Made by a program: the position numbers and the translations under genes
Notes under the pieces: model-generated
Databases searched by the model: none
What the model saw: only the letters and a program-made list of their open reading frames with translations
What the model was told of the DNA's origin: nothing
Shown: positions 22,390 to 32,699 of the stretch, one piece after another
How the letters are laid out: the number at the start of each line of letters is the position of its first letter
Position numbering within the stretch: position 1 is the stretch's first letter
Assembly: GCF_034190915.1 (NCBI RefSeq)
Contig: NW_026947509.1
Coordinates: 32,372,767-32,436,766 of the forward strand
Origin: Cavia porcellus
Lineage: Eukaryota > Chordata > Mammalia > Rodentia > Caviidae
Direction: 5' to 3'
DNA: 64,000 nt

Positions 22390-22515
22390 CTTCTGGCCCA
22401 ACTTGGTTCAGCCCCCTCATTTGGCAGCTGGGGAGCCAGAGATCTAGAGAGGCAGGTGATTTGCCTAAGGTCCACAGGCTGGCAGCTGGAGAGAAATCCC
22501 CGAACAGTGGGAGGA
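22390..22515 (-). repeat. MIR-like fragment
   Basis: The plus strand gives antisense MIR-type order: CTCATTTGGCAGCTGGGGAGCC, TAGAGAGGCAGGTGATTTGCC, TAAGGTCCACAGGCTGGCAGC. Confidence 0.55.
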
Positions 22516-24105
22516 GGCTGGCTTTCGTCCTCCTCTGATGGCCCAGATGAATGATGTGTTAGCAAAAGGGCCTCAAATCACACCCTGCAGGCAGTTCCAA
22601 TCAAAACGTGGACTCTAAATCTAACTCTTGCGAGTGTGTTTTGGAAATCCTTTTTTCTTAGCCATGACTTCAATGATTAAGACTCCTTTGTTGGGTCTTG
22701 TTTTCTTGCTGACAGTGCTTATTTTCCAGGGACAGAGATTTGGGGAACTTCTCTCCTAGCTTTCTTCTGTAAGCGCTTTGTGCCCCACTTGAATTCTTCA
22801 TGATAAATACACAAGGTTTCCTCCAGAGACAAAACTGGAAACATTTTTCTTTAAACATTGACTACATAAACAGGACATTTGACCCTCATTAGACAAGTGA
22901 TTGCAGGTTTGAAGGCTTGATCTTAAAATTGGGATAAAAAGCTAAATTCTCAAGATGCTAAGATTAGGATGTATTTATGTATATTCAGTAAAGTGAATAA
23001 CTCTAGAAGCAATTTTCAATGCCAACAGGTACACTTTATCCTTGCCATATTCTGGAAAGAGAAAGTCTAGAATAACCTAAAATGAAAAATAAGCCATTGT
23101 GGGAAAACGATCAGTCTGCTGGAGACTGACTCATTCTGGAGTTACATAATTTTCAAGGGCTCCAAATTAATCTGGAAAAGGTGCACAGGAACTGCTTGGA
23201 ACAGAAAGGGATCCAGCACACTGTACAGCAGGTATGATCATTCATTTATAGGAAGCTAATGTCCAGGACGAACCTGCTCAAAGGAAAGACAGGCGTCTGG
23301 GACTGCTTGCATTTTCCCAGTGTCTGCGTGCATTTTGTGCTTGTTATTAGTGATTTTGTGTTTGGCCAATGGAAGCCATCAAGCAAAGCCAACAACATCA
23401 GAATCTTTTAAAATGTTGATATAGCAAAACAAGGGTGAACAATCTATTGTGGTCCAATTTGTCACAGAACTAGATTAAGTACAACTAAGGAAAATACATG
23501 ATAATTTAACAAATGAAAAAGAAAGAAGAAATTCACTTCATTCAACCATAAAGTTATCAAGGAAGAAATTGTCATGATCATTGGTTGAGATATTCAATAT
23601 TAAGCCAGATAAATTAACTAAAAAATATCAGATCTTGTAATTAGAGGAAAGAGAACCCTAAATGGAGTCACAGAAAACCTCAAGACAACACAATCATTCC
23701 ACTTTTTCTCCCCTAAAGAAGTGAGATCTTTAAACACTTAGAATACAGCCGTGGCCAGCCAGTCAGGCCTTCTCATGATCTGAGCTAAGGCAGCAGGAGG
23801 AGTTTGCTGGCAAGAATAGCAGTCTATTGAATGTAAGCAATGAGACAGATGTTTCTCTAAATCTCAGAAAATTTAAAAATCAGGCCTTACTGAAATCGAC
23901 TGATACCTATGCATCTTTTGCAAAGATAAAGTAATAGCTTAATCTTTTAAAAAATATTTGCTTTAAAGCACCCCACTTCAGGTAAGAGGCTCATAAGCAA
24001 ACTGATTCTAGAAACTCTGCTTCTCTGAGCCACCAGAATCGGGTCTACACGCTGAGTTATCAGAAGCCGAAGCCTCTAACTCCTAACATTCAAAACTGCA
24101 CTCCT

Positions 24106-24212
24106 CAGCCTGGAGCTGTAACTCCTCAGAGAGCTCAGAGCTCGTGCTGAGCATGCATGGGACCCTGGGTTCAATCCCCAGCCTCACAAAAACAAAAGCA
24201 AACAAAACAAGA
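24106..24212 (+). mobile_element. ID-type SINE
   Basis: It reads GCCTGGAGCTGTAACTCCTC, AGCTCGTGCTGAGCATGCATG, CCTGGGTTCAATCCCCAGCC (B-box region), then an A-rich tail with CAAAA units. Confidence 0.75.
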
Positions 24213-24277
24213 CTGAGGGTCCTGTAACATGATCTATAAAGGAGATTTACTAAGCTGGTTTTCTTTCTTCCTAGATG

Positions 24278-24458
24278 GCACTGGAGACTGGACCCAAGGC
24301 CCTCTCACAAAGCTCTATCTGTAGCCTTGCTTTATTTTTATTTTTGATAAGGTTTTGTTAAGCCACTAAGTTGCTAGAGGCTAGGCTTGAACTTTAGACC
24401 CTCCTGCCTCAGCCTCCCAGAGTGCTGGGTTTAGAAGTGTGTGCCACTAAGCTTGACT
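24278..24458 (-). mobile_element. B1+ID dimeric SINE
   Basis: The antisense ID part (TGGCACTGGAGACTGGACCC ... AGCTCTATCTGTAGCC) is followed by the antisense B1 part (TAAGTTGCTAGAGGCTAGGC ... CCTCAGCCTCCCAGAGTGCTG). The T-rich linker is at 24330-24350. Confidence 0.75.
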
Positions 24459-24869
24459 TACTGCTATTTTGTAAAAACACCTCTCCGGAAGGTGCGCCCA
24501 TTGGCCTTTGCTTGCTAACCCCCTTTCTGGGTATCAGGGCATCTGGAGGGCTTACAGCTGTGGGGATTCTAGTTAGTAGAAGGCTGATGCCTCCTTGGAC
24601 ACCAATGACCCCTTCCAATATTTCCAGTGCTCTTCCTGCTGCATGCGCAGGGAATTGTCCTCTCGGCTCCCTGGAGGCTGCATGATTTGCTTTCTTTGAT
24701 AAGTAAATGGAGGGAGGTGGTGTGATACTTGGAGCATTTTAATAGCACCGGGGGGCCCATGGCATGCTTATCCCCATGCTCATCAGCCACAGCTGTAGTG
24801 ATGTGGGGTGCAACACCAAGCCCCGCATGGAGGACAGCAGTCCTGGACCTGCAGCAGCCTTTGATCAAT

Positions 24870-27800
24870 AATGAACAATCTGTTCGTCCAAGCCTGGGAG
24901 TTTGAGAAAGCCAAACCCATTCTGACTGATTAAAATCTCAACAGTGAATTAACCAGATTTTAACCTAGGCTGTAAATCAATCTCTTGTAAGTATAATTAA
25001 TATAAATCATTTTCCCAGGGCCTCATCAATCTTGGGGCAAGTGAAAACAGGAAATATCTGAATCTCCTGAGCTAAACAATAGATTCTGAAACTACAGAGA
25101 TCCTGCTGGGTACAAAGTGCAGACAGAAGCAGTTTTGTCTCCTTGACATTCTTCAAAAGGAGGAACAGGAAAGGGCCAGGGACCTGAGCTGTCAGTGGGA
25201 AGAGCTGCACGCCCTCAACCATACACGACGACTGCACAGGGCGCAGATAGCCCTGCTCCGGTCCTGGGCAGAGACTGAGCCCCGCCTGAAAACAAGCCAA
25301 AGTCCTCATCCCCTGAATCGCCCGACACAGCCCATAGAGTTCGGTAACCTCAGTTGTAAGTTGTTGTTTTTTTTTTTTTAAAGGGGAAGGGGATTGTATA
25401 CAACCCTGCATGCTAACTTTCACGCAGTCCAAATTGAGAAAATTTGTATTAGACCACAGATAGGAAAAACAGGAGCTCTATAATGCAAACACATGGCTCT
25501 CCAGGTCACCCTGCTCCTCAGAAACCGAGAAATCTGCAGCAGCAGAAGGAAGCCTTGGCTACTTGCCTTCGGCCACGTGGGTGATTGTAGAGACTGCAAT
25601 CAATATTCACACGCCCAACACAGGCCAAGGACTGAGCGGCCTGCAGTGACGGCCAGGGCTCGCTGGGTGGGACTCTAAGCTTGACCCAGACAGCAGGAAG
25701 GGGTCCACCTCGCCCCAGCCCTCCTGGCTCTCAGTAGGTCCTCCCAGTCCTCCATCCTGCTGAAACCTCCTGAGATCCGGATCATGGCTCCCACAGGCCC
25801 CAACCAGTCTTGTATGCCACGAAGGAGAGCCTTTAGTCCAGGCTCATGCATGGGCTTGTCTGTCAGGCTGCTATGGTGACATCTGCCAACCTCCCAGCTC
25901 TGGCCCATTCCATCCCATGTCCCTGAATGACAAGAGGAACACTTGACCTGATTCCTGGCTAGGATTTTCTACCTCCATGGAATTGATCTTGCCAGCCCCA
26001 TTAATTGGCTTCTGCACTGCGTTGGCCTATGACACACAGTCACGGGTTAAGTTATTTGTTCCCTTTAGGAGATGAATGCACTAATTGCAGAGGGGCTCTG
26101 CCCAGAAGCTCTTCCAACAGCCCCAGGATCCAACTGTCTGACCTGACCTCCAAGTACTCAGTGCTTTGAGGAAGCCAAGCAGCCTTCATGAGACAGAGGC
26201 AGAGACACTGTTCTAAGTGAGCCTTTGGAACCCCCGCACAGAAACAATTCAGGCTCCCCTGAAATACTGAGGCGAAGGACTCTGTCCCTGGCCAGTGAAT
26301 CTCATGACCGAACATTCTGTGATGCCAAAGCTGGCCAAAGGCTGTCACTTCACACTTTGGGAATCAGCCTCGCGGTGCAAAGAAATGGCAGTGTGTCCTT
26401 GGTTCTGTGTTCACTGTAAATTCCTACCCCTTCTGGAAAGCAGCATGGTGGCCTCATGTGAAAAGATGGAAAACAGGAGGGAGACCAGGCCCCGAACTGT
26501 CCCTAGTACCCAGTTTAATGTTGAATTCATCTTCCAGGAAGTTACCCTGGAACCCTGAGAATGTCGTACAACTTAAGAAAGTTCCCAAGGTGTGGGGCTA
26601 GGTACACTGGGTTTGGCGAAGTACAGGCTCACTCTGTGGTTTGCATGAAGGAAAAATGCCCAGAGGTAAAGAAAGCCAGGACCCAGGGTTCACCTTCCTT
26701 CCTCTGTCCTGTCCCTGTCACTTACCTGGCCAAGAACCCCAGAACTGAGGGTGAATGGGTTCAGAGCAAGCCTCACGAAGCTGGGTCAGTCCTGCCTCCC
26801 CAGAGTGGCAGGAGGAACCACTTTCTCACCCTTCTCTCCTTCCATGAACTCTCCCTTGAGAGAAATCAGCTGAGGAACAGACCAGCTTAGGTTGGAATCT
26901 TCCGCACTGGCATCCTCCCAAAGGGGTCACTCTGAGACCGCCGGAGAGAGAAGGCAGAGCTGCACCCCCAAGAGTGTGAAAAGTGACCCAAGGAAGGAAG
27001 GGTGAGTTTAGTCCTGGGAACACGGAGAGGTTCCTCGTCAGTTCCTGTGCCAGGACCCAAACCCAGCTGACAGTATTAAATTCATTTGAAAATTGCTCAT
27101 TTTGATGATTAGTCTGGCAGTGGAGCTGTAGCTTCCAAAGAGAGAACGGCTCGCCCTATTCTAGGGCAAATATCCCTTGCAGGTAACTGAAGGGCCGATC
27201 TCCCTCAGGCTGGGCTCTCCATCACTAAACTTCGCTTGTCTGTTAGGGCTGAAGCGCAGTGAAAAGCCTTTTTGGAGAGGAAGCCTCTATTCTAGCTGAA
27301 CAGGTTGGAAAGGCAGCATCAGGAGTTATGACTTCCTGCACCTTTGATCTTTATCTGAGTCTGGCATCTAAAGGAGCCCATGACCATGTATGGTTCCTGG
27401 CTGGGTGCTCTGGAAATGCCTCACTGAGCGACCCAGATTAATTATTTGCCAGTCTTAATGGTTCCTCCTTCAGGGTCACAGCAACTCAGCCCCTGGGTCT
27501 CAGTTACAACGCTTCTTCCCACAGAGGTAAACTTGGCAGAAGTCATTGCTAATGCTTTGCCCAGATTCTCCAAGGTCTCTGCCTCCTCCAGTTTTCTCAG
27601 GCGCTAAGCCAGGTGCAGGTACCCTGGGGCCTGCCCCTGTCGCCAGTGAAATGTGACCCCCGTGTCTGCGAGCAGAGCTGGGCCAGTGTTCACCGGGTGG
27701 GACTAGGTCTTCTGCTCACATTCAGCCCACCTTAAACAGCTGCTGGCAGAACTGAGAACCAGCTCCTCTGGGAACCAAAAGAAAGCTCGTGGGAAAGCAG

Positions 27801-28670
27801 AATCATAAATGACAAGTGTGAAGCTTGCTATTTTGCAAGAGCAAACTACCTGAGTTCTTTCCTCTACCAACAGTTCTGTGAGCCGATCCGTGCATGCCTT
27901 AGGGGCCCAGGAGGAAGCTCCCTGCACTTGCTTCCTGGTCAAGGTGGAGAAAGAGATGTGGCCCAGATGGCTGGCATCTAGGGCCATCTTATGGCTTCCT
28001 CCCTTAGGCAGCGTGTTCCTGACTCTTCCTCTGACCCTCACTTTCTGGGTGACCTCTGCTGATCTTGTGGGTACACGCTCCTCAGCACTGGAAGTGTGTC
28101 CCTGGGTGTTGGTGTGTGATTCGTGTCTGCAGAGCTGTCCCAACCCCAAACCTGCTGTTATCAAGGTGCGGAAATATGAGACAGGATGTGGTTTTCCCTG
28201 TCCTGAACTAGCTGAGCTCTGGGCCCTGTGTCTTGCCTTAGTCACCAGCCATTTCCTGCTATCTTCTTGACATGAACAGGGGTGTGGGGAGCGCGAGGAG
28301 TTCCCTTCTGAGTTCAGCACAGGGCCTGGCACTGCTCTTTTCTGCTTCACAGAAAAACTTCAGTGTTTATTGAATGAATTCAGTGCATTAAAATTCTTTT
28401 CATAACCAGTGTGGCAAACTAAGAGGCCCGCTAAGGAGAAAGTTGAATAATGACTGCTGAGACACGCTGTACTGCCTCCGAGTATTTCTGAGCTTCAGCC
28501 AGGAAAGCAGCTGCCCGGAGCCGATGGAGGGTCAGCTCTACTGTCCACTGGGGCCTTCCCCAACCTTGTCCTTCCGTGCAGAAAATGCAGTTCACCCATT
28601 TTTGCCAGGGCCACACTGTGAGCTGTGTGGCCCCTTTGACTTCACGGCCTCTCCCGCCATACGCACATTT
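24870..28670. other. Unique intergenic sequence, GC-moderate
   Basis: No gene is supported. The longest open frame of the window (27703-28350, minus, 215 aa) lies here with an opposing 130-aa plus frame at 27878-28270. Neither shows a domain, and low AT content alone can produce such frames. Confidence 0.5.
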
Positions 28671-28679
28671 GAGGCTTGC

Positions 28680-29045
28680 AGTGTGCCCAACCCAAAACCT
28701 TATGTGGAAGTTCTAATGCCTGGAACTCGGAACACATCTGTATCTGGAATTAAAGCCTTCCAAGAGAGTACCGAGGCAAATTACAGGCGTTAAGGAGGTC
28801 CTCATGTAGTATACACAGTGTCTTTAGGAAATAAGGAAAGCCAGACACCAAAAGGGACAGCAGGAACATGTGTGCTCAAGGAGATAGCAAGAGGGAGGAT
28901 GGCCACCTACCAGTGGAGGAGGGAGGTTGCGGAGGACACCCACCCTGCCATCACCTGGGTCTCCACCTCTAGCCTCTGGATCGTGAGAACGCATTTGGCT
29001 TAGTCTCTGTGGCATTTGATTATGGCAACTCTAGCAAGCTAATTA
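28680..29045 (+). mobile_element. MaLR (MLT1-like) LTR
   Basis: Sense phrases: CTTATGTGGAAGTTCTAATGCC, CGAGGCAAATTACAGGC, AGTGTCTTTAGGAAATAAGG, ACCTCTAGCCTCTGGATCGTG, and a TTTGATTATGGCAACTCTAGC terminus. It is diverged. Confidence 0.6.
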
Positions 29046-29087
29046 TAGACGTTAGAAGTTTCCATGTTTTGATGTGAGAATACATTT

Positions 29088-29209
29088 GCCCCTATTGTTT
29101 TCCTTTTTTTTTTTTAATCAGTACCGGGGATCGAACTCACGACCGCCTGCTTGCAAGGCAGGTGCTTATGCTGCTAAGCTAAATCCCCAGCCCCTATTGT
29201 TTTCCTTTT
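29088..29209 (-). mobile_element. Young ID SINE with target-site duplication
   Basis: The SINE body lies at 29108-29190. It is flanked by the identical string GCCCCTATTGTTTTCCTTTT (29088-29107 and 29190-29209); its first few C's may belong to the element, leaving a duplication of about 16-19 bp. On the minus strand the A box (TAGCTTAGCAGC, 29171-29182) and B box (GAGTTCGATCC, 29128-29138) are intact and followed by an A tail. The perfect duplication and intact boxes indicate recent L1-driven insertion. Confidence 0.92.
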
Positions 29210-29294
29210 GATTTTAAGACATCTCAATTGGCCCCTAAAAGTATGGCAGACCTTAAACAAGTCCTCAGCTCATATTTTATTATGGCCTAAAATC

Positions 29295-29460
29295 AGAGCA
29301 CTGAAAAAAAAAAAGAGTACACCCCCCACTTTTATTCATTTATTTATTTATCTGGAGATGGGGTTTCACTTAGCTCAGTCTGGCTTTGAGTCAGTACATA
29401 GCCCAGGCTGGCCTTGAGTACATGGTGATCCTCCTGTCTTGGAGCTCAGCCACTTTACAA
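29295..29460 (-). mobile_element. B1-related SINE
   Basis: Antisense B1 wording on the plus strand: GAGATGGGGTTTCACTTAGC, AGCCCAGGCTGGCCTTGAG, TGATCCTCCTGTCTTGGAGC. An A run (29304-29314) and TTTATTTATTTA linker precede it. A 20-bp internal variant (TCTGGCTTTGAGTCAGTACA) looks like a small duplication. Confidence 0.65.
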
Positions 29461-30679
29461 CCCAACCTCTTTACAGTGTCTTCAAGGGAGGAAGCAATTA
29501 AAAGATGTTTCGATAAACATGAATGTAAAACTCAGCAATGCAGGTCCGGAGTGACCATCCACAATCAGCACAATATCACCTCTAGGTGTCAGTCCCAGTA
29601 GTGAGCCATTCTTCAAGCCCCTTTATTAAACTCATTCATGCACGTAAAGCTGATATCAGACATCAGGGATAGAGGCAGATTAGCAAGAGGATACGAAGAA
29701 TGCTTTATCATGAAACTGTTGCAAGGATTTCATGTGTCATTTTGAGTAGACAGAGGGTTTATTGATCAGCTATCACAGTCATTTGAGTTTTGGTTTTACT
29801 CTGACAGTGACTTCCCTTCCACAGGTCTTGATGACTGGGTCCAGGGCAAGTGAATTCTGTAGAAGAATGTGGGCCCCTGCAGGGCTGGAGCTGGGGTTCT
29901 AGCATGGGAAACGGCATCTGTGGGACATAGGGGCACAAACAGGCTGGCAAGCTCCAGCCAGGTAGGTGGGCCAGGTAAGTGAGAGAACCGAGAAGGGAAC
30001 ACAGGACCCAGGGCAGAAGGTGTGGGAGGCTTTTAATGCCACCAAGAAAGGGAATTTGAACCTCAGCCTGTGGAGGAAGCAGAACCAGGCTCTTGAAGAG
30101 CCTAGTGGGCATTCACGTGAGTGCAAAGGTCCTGGAGTAGGTGGGGAGTCAAGGGACCAGGAGGCCCGAAAGGAGATGGGCAAGGGCCAGGCTGTCACCA
30201 GGGCTTGTTTTGAGTTTCCTTCCTTCTGTGTGTTTTTGTGCATAACTCACCTAAGATGTGAGGCTTGGTCAGACCAGGCCAGGCATGAAATAACAGCACA
30301 GTCTCCTTAGCGCTCAGCAGAATTACCAGTGAGGGGCACTGGCCAGTATCTCCCTCCCATTTTTTTTAAGAATATAAACAGGCTAAATGGGGTGGTGGAA
30401 AAGGGGTTGGTAAGAACTGCAGGAGAGCAGCCTCCCTGATCTTCAGGTGCCTTTGTGGCATGACCAGGAGGGTGAGCCTGAGCTGGCCTCACACAAGTGC
30501 CCAACAGCATAGATACAGCGGAAGCCAGGGTAGGTGAGAGAGGCCTGCAGAGAGGCTAGGAAAATAAACTAAAGTGTTACTGCTCCCTGCCTGGTTCTTA
30601 AAGAGGCGACAACCCACAGAGGCCAGTGAGCACCATACAGTGCTCCGCTTCCTTCATAATCTAGGCGGAAGGCATGTGT

Positions 30680-31058
30680 CAGTTAAGACACAAACAACCC
30701 CACAGTATGTGGCTTGACCAACAGAATTCCACTAGCTTGTAGCTCTGGAGCAGAGATGCCCAAGGTCAGGGCACCAGCAGGGTTGGATCTCTCAGGGACA
30801 GCTTTCCTTTTAGGTTGCAGATGGCTAACTTGTGGCTGTGTGAACACAGGATTCTTCTTTATCCACACTCAGAAAGATGAAATGGGGAGCACTCTGGTGA
30901 CTGTTCTTACTAGGACACTAATCCCATGGACCAGGGCCCCATCCTGATGGCCTCGCCTGACATTAATTACTTGATTCCTCCAAGCAGAGTCACATGGGGA
31001 TTAGGACTTTAGCACATGAAGTTGGAGAGGTAACACTTCAATTCACAATGTATCCTAC
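30680..31058 (-). mobile_element. MaLR-like LTR
   Basis: Antisense order on the plus strand: CACAGTATGTGGCTTGACCAAC, AGCTCTGGAGCAGAGATGCC, GGCACCAGCAGGGTTGG, TAGGACACTAATCCCATGG, and CACATGGGGATTAGGACTTTAG, then ACACTTCAATTCAC. Confidence 0.7.
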
Positions 31059-31224
31059 ATCAGAGAGACTCCCTGATCAGGAACCAGGCACACTCGGTCT
31101 CTAAGAGCGCCTCTTCTCTGCAATGAAAACTGCCCCCAACAGGGGATGCATTAGACCTGCCCAGTCCTGCAAGCTCAGGTCTGCATGCCACAGGTCTCTA
31201 TTCCTGGGAACACAGATGTTTCCT

Positions 31225-31745
31225 ATGTGCAGGGGGCTGACTGATGCTCCCAAAGACATCCACATCTTAATTCCCCAAACCTATGAATAGGTCATGTTAT
31301 GCAGAAGGAGGAGAAGGACAAGAAGGAGGTAGAGGAAGAGGAGGAAAAAGACAGGGAAGAGGTGATGATGAGGTGGAAGAGGAGGAGGAAGAGGGTGAGG
31401 AAGACGTGGTAAAGGAGGAGAAAGACTATGAATGTGCAGTTAAAGACCTGATGTGAAGAGGCCAGCCTGGGCTGCTGGAGCTGGCTTAACCTCAATGCAA
31501 GACTCCTCATATGAAGGCAGTGGGAAGGGGTGGGGTCCAAATCAGAGAAGGAGGTGTGAAATACGGGGGTAGATGAAGCATAAGGGAGAGTGTGAAGATG
31601 TTCTACCGCAGGCTTTGAGTGTGGAGGAAGGCATCACGGGCCAAGGAATGCAAGCGGCCTCTAGATACCAGAGAAGGCCAAGCGCTGGATTCTTCTCTTA
31701 GATCTCTGCAAGCAATGCAGTCTGGCTCTCCTGTTTTACACTTCT
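31225..31745 (+). mobile_element. MLT1-like LTR interrupted by a GA-rich tract
   Basis: The 5' part reads TGATGCTCCCAAAGACATCC, then ATCTTAATTCCCCAAACCTATG and GTCATGTTATGCAGAAGG. A GA-rich tract (31300-31430) follows, then MLT1-like sequence resumes (CTTAACCTCAATGCAAGACTCC ... GATTCTTCTCTTAGATCTCTG). Confidence 0.6.
31300..31430 (+). repeat. GA-rich purine tract
   Basis: About 130 bp is nearly all purine (GGAGGAGAAGGA-type units). Its complement produces the open frame at 31292-31540. It may form triplex-prone DNA; that is inference from composition. Confidence 0.8.
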
Positions 31746-32469
31746 GCCCTCCAGAATCGTGGGCGGCTGACTTTATGTTTGTCTCTGCATTTTTAGTAGC
31801 TTCATACAGATACAGTAGGAACCTCACCATCTCTGGACACACATTTTTGTCCTTCTGTCCAGGATCCCCCTATTCTGCAAGCCCATGTCCACATGGCTGT
31901 GCTTATAGATTCTTTATCTTCAACAGGAACTTCAGTAGTAAGTCAGGAGAGGCTGAATTGGGGGGTGCTAACCCTGTGCAATTATAAACCAAGCATCCAC
32001 CGCAGCAAGTGGATATGCTTTTAATGATATTCAAAACAACAATAGTTGCCAGGGCAAAATACCATAAATATCACTTAAGCAACTCTCAGAGATGCTATTG
32101 GCTGAATAATTAATTGCAGGGTTGCTGTTTGGCTGCCTCATAGGTAAACACTGGCTGTGTGTTATCTTTATTATAGGACGGATGAATCTATTAAAATGGA
32201 CCATACTGTATTTACTTTGACCCTTTCAAATATAGTACCTGGTACTTCCAAGGAAACGCTTTTAGTCTTAAGTGAGCTCTGTACTGTTGATTTAATCAAG
32301 TGATCTATGCCGTCTCAGCGTCGCTGGTGGAAAGCTTAAAAGAGGTCAGTTTTCAGAGCTCTGGAGGGAAGAATATTTTATGAATTAAAGCAGGAGAACA
32401 AGAGCGTCAGAGTAGACCCCTGCATCTGACAGGATGGTGTTAGTTACTGATGAGACCTTCTCTAACCCT

Positions 32470-32682
32470 GCAGGACCGGTGAAGCATCACCTCTAATCCC
32501 AGAGTTCTGGGAGGCTGAGGAGAAGGATCACAAATTCAGATTCAGCAATTTATTAACTTAGCAAGACTCTGTCTCAAAATTAAAAAGCAATTTTTTTTAA
32601 AGAAAAGAGCACTGGGGATATGTTTCATGGAGAAGGCCCTGGGTTCAGTTTCCAGTACTAAAAACAAAACAAAAAGGAACAG
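32470..32682 (+). mobile_element. B1+ID dimeric SINE
   Basis: The B1 body (TCCCAGAGTTCTGGGAGGCTG ... TAGCAAGACTCTGTCTCAAAA) and an A-rich linker are followed by the ID part (GCACTGGGGATATGTTTCATG ... CTGGGTTCAGTTTCCAGTAC) and a tail with CAAAA units. This is the clearest plus-strand example of the composite. Confidence 0.8.
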
Positions 32683-32699
32683 TAAGTGTGGCCTTTACC

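Larger units (their letters stand above)
20760..24100. other. Mostly unique sequence with AT-rich conserved-looking parts
   Basis: No gene was seen. Around 21700-22100, long AT-rich stretches with TAATTAAT and CATAATTAC motifs resemble non-coding regulatory sequence, but conservation cannot be judged here. A MIR-like piece lies at 22390-22510 and a 14-bp triplet repeat at 22329-22370. Confidence 0.5.

Noticed and set aside
29108..29190. tRNA-like A and B boxes, considered as a tRNA gene
   Set aside because: No cloverleaf acceptor pairing; the A tail and flanking duplication show it is an ID SINE.
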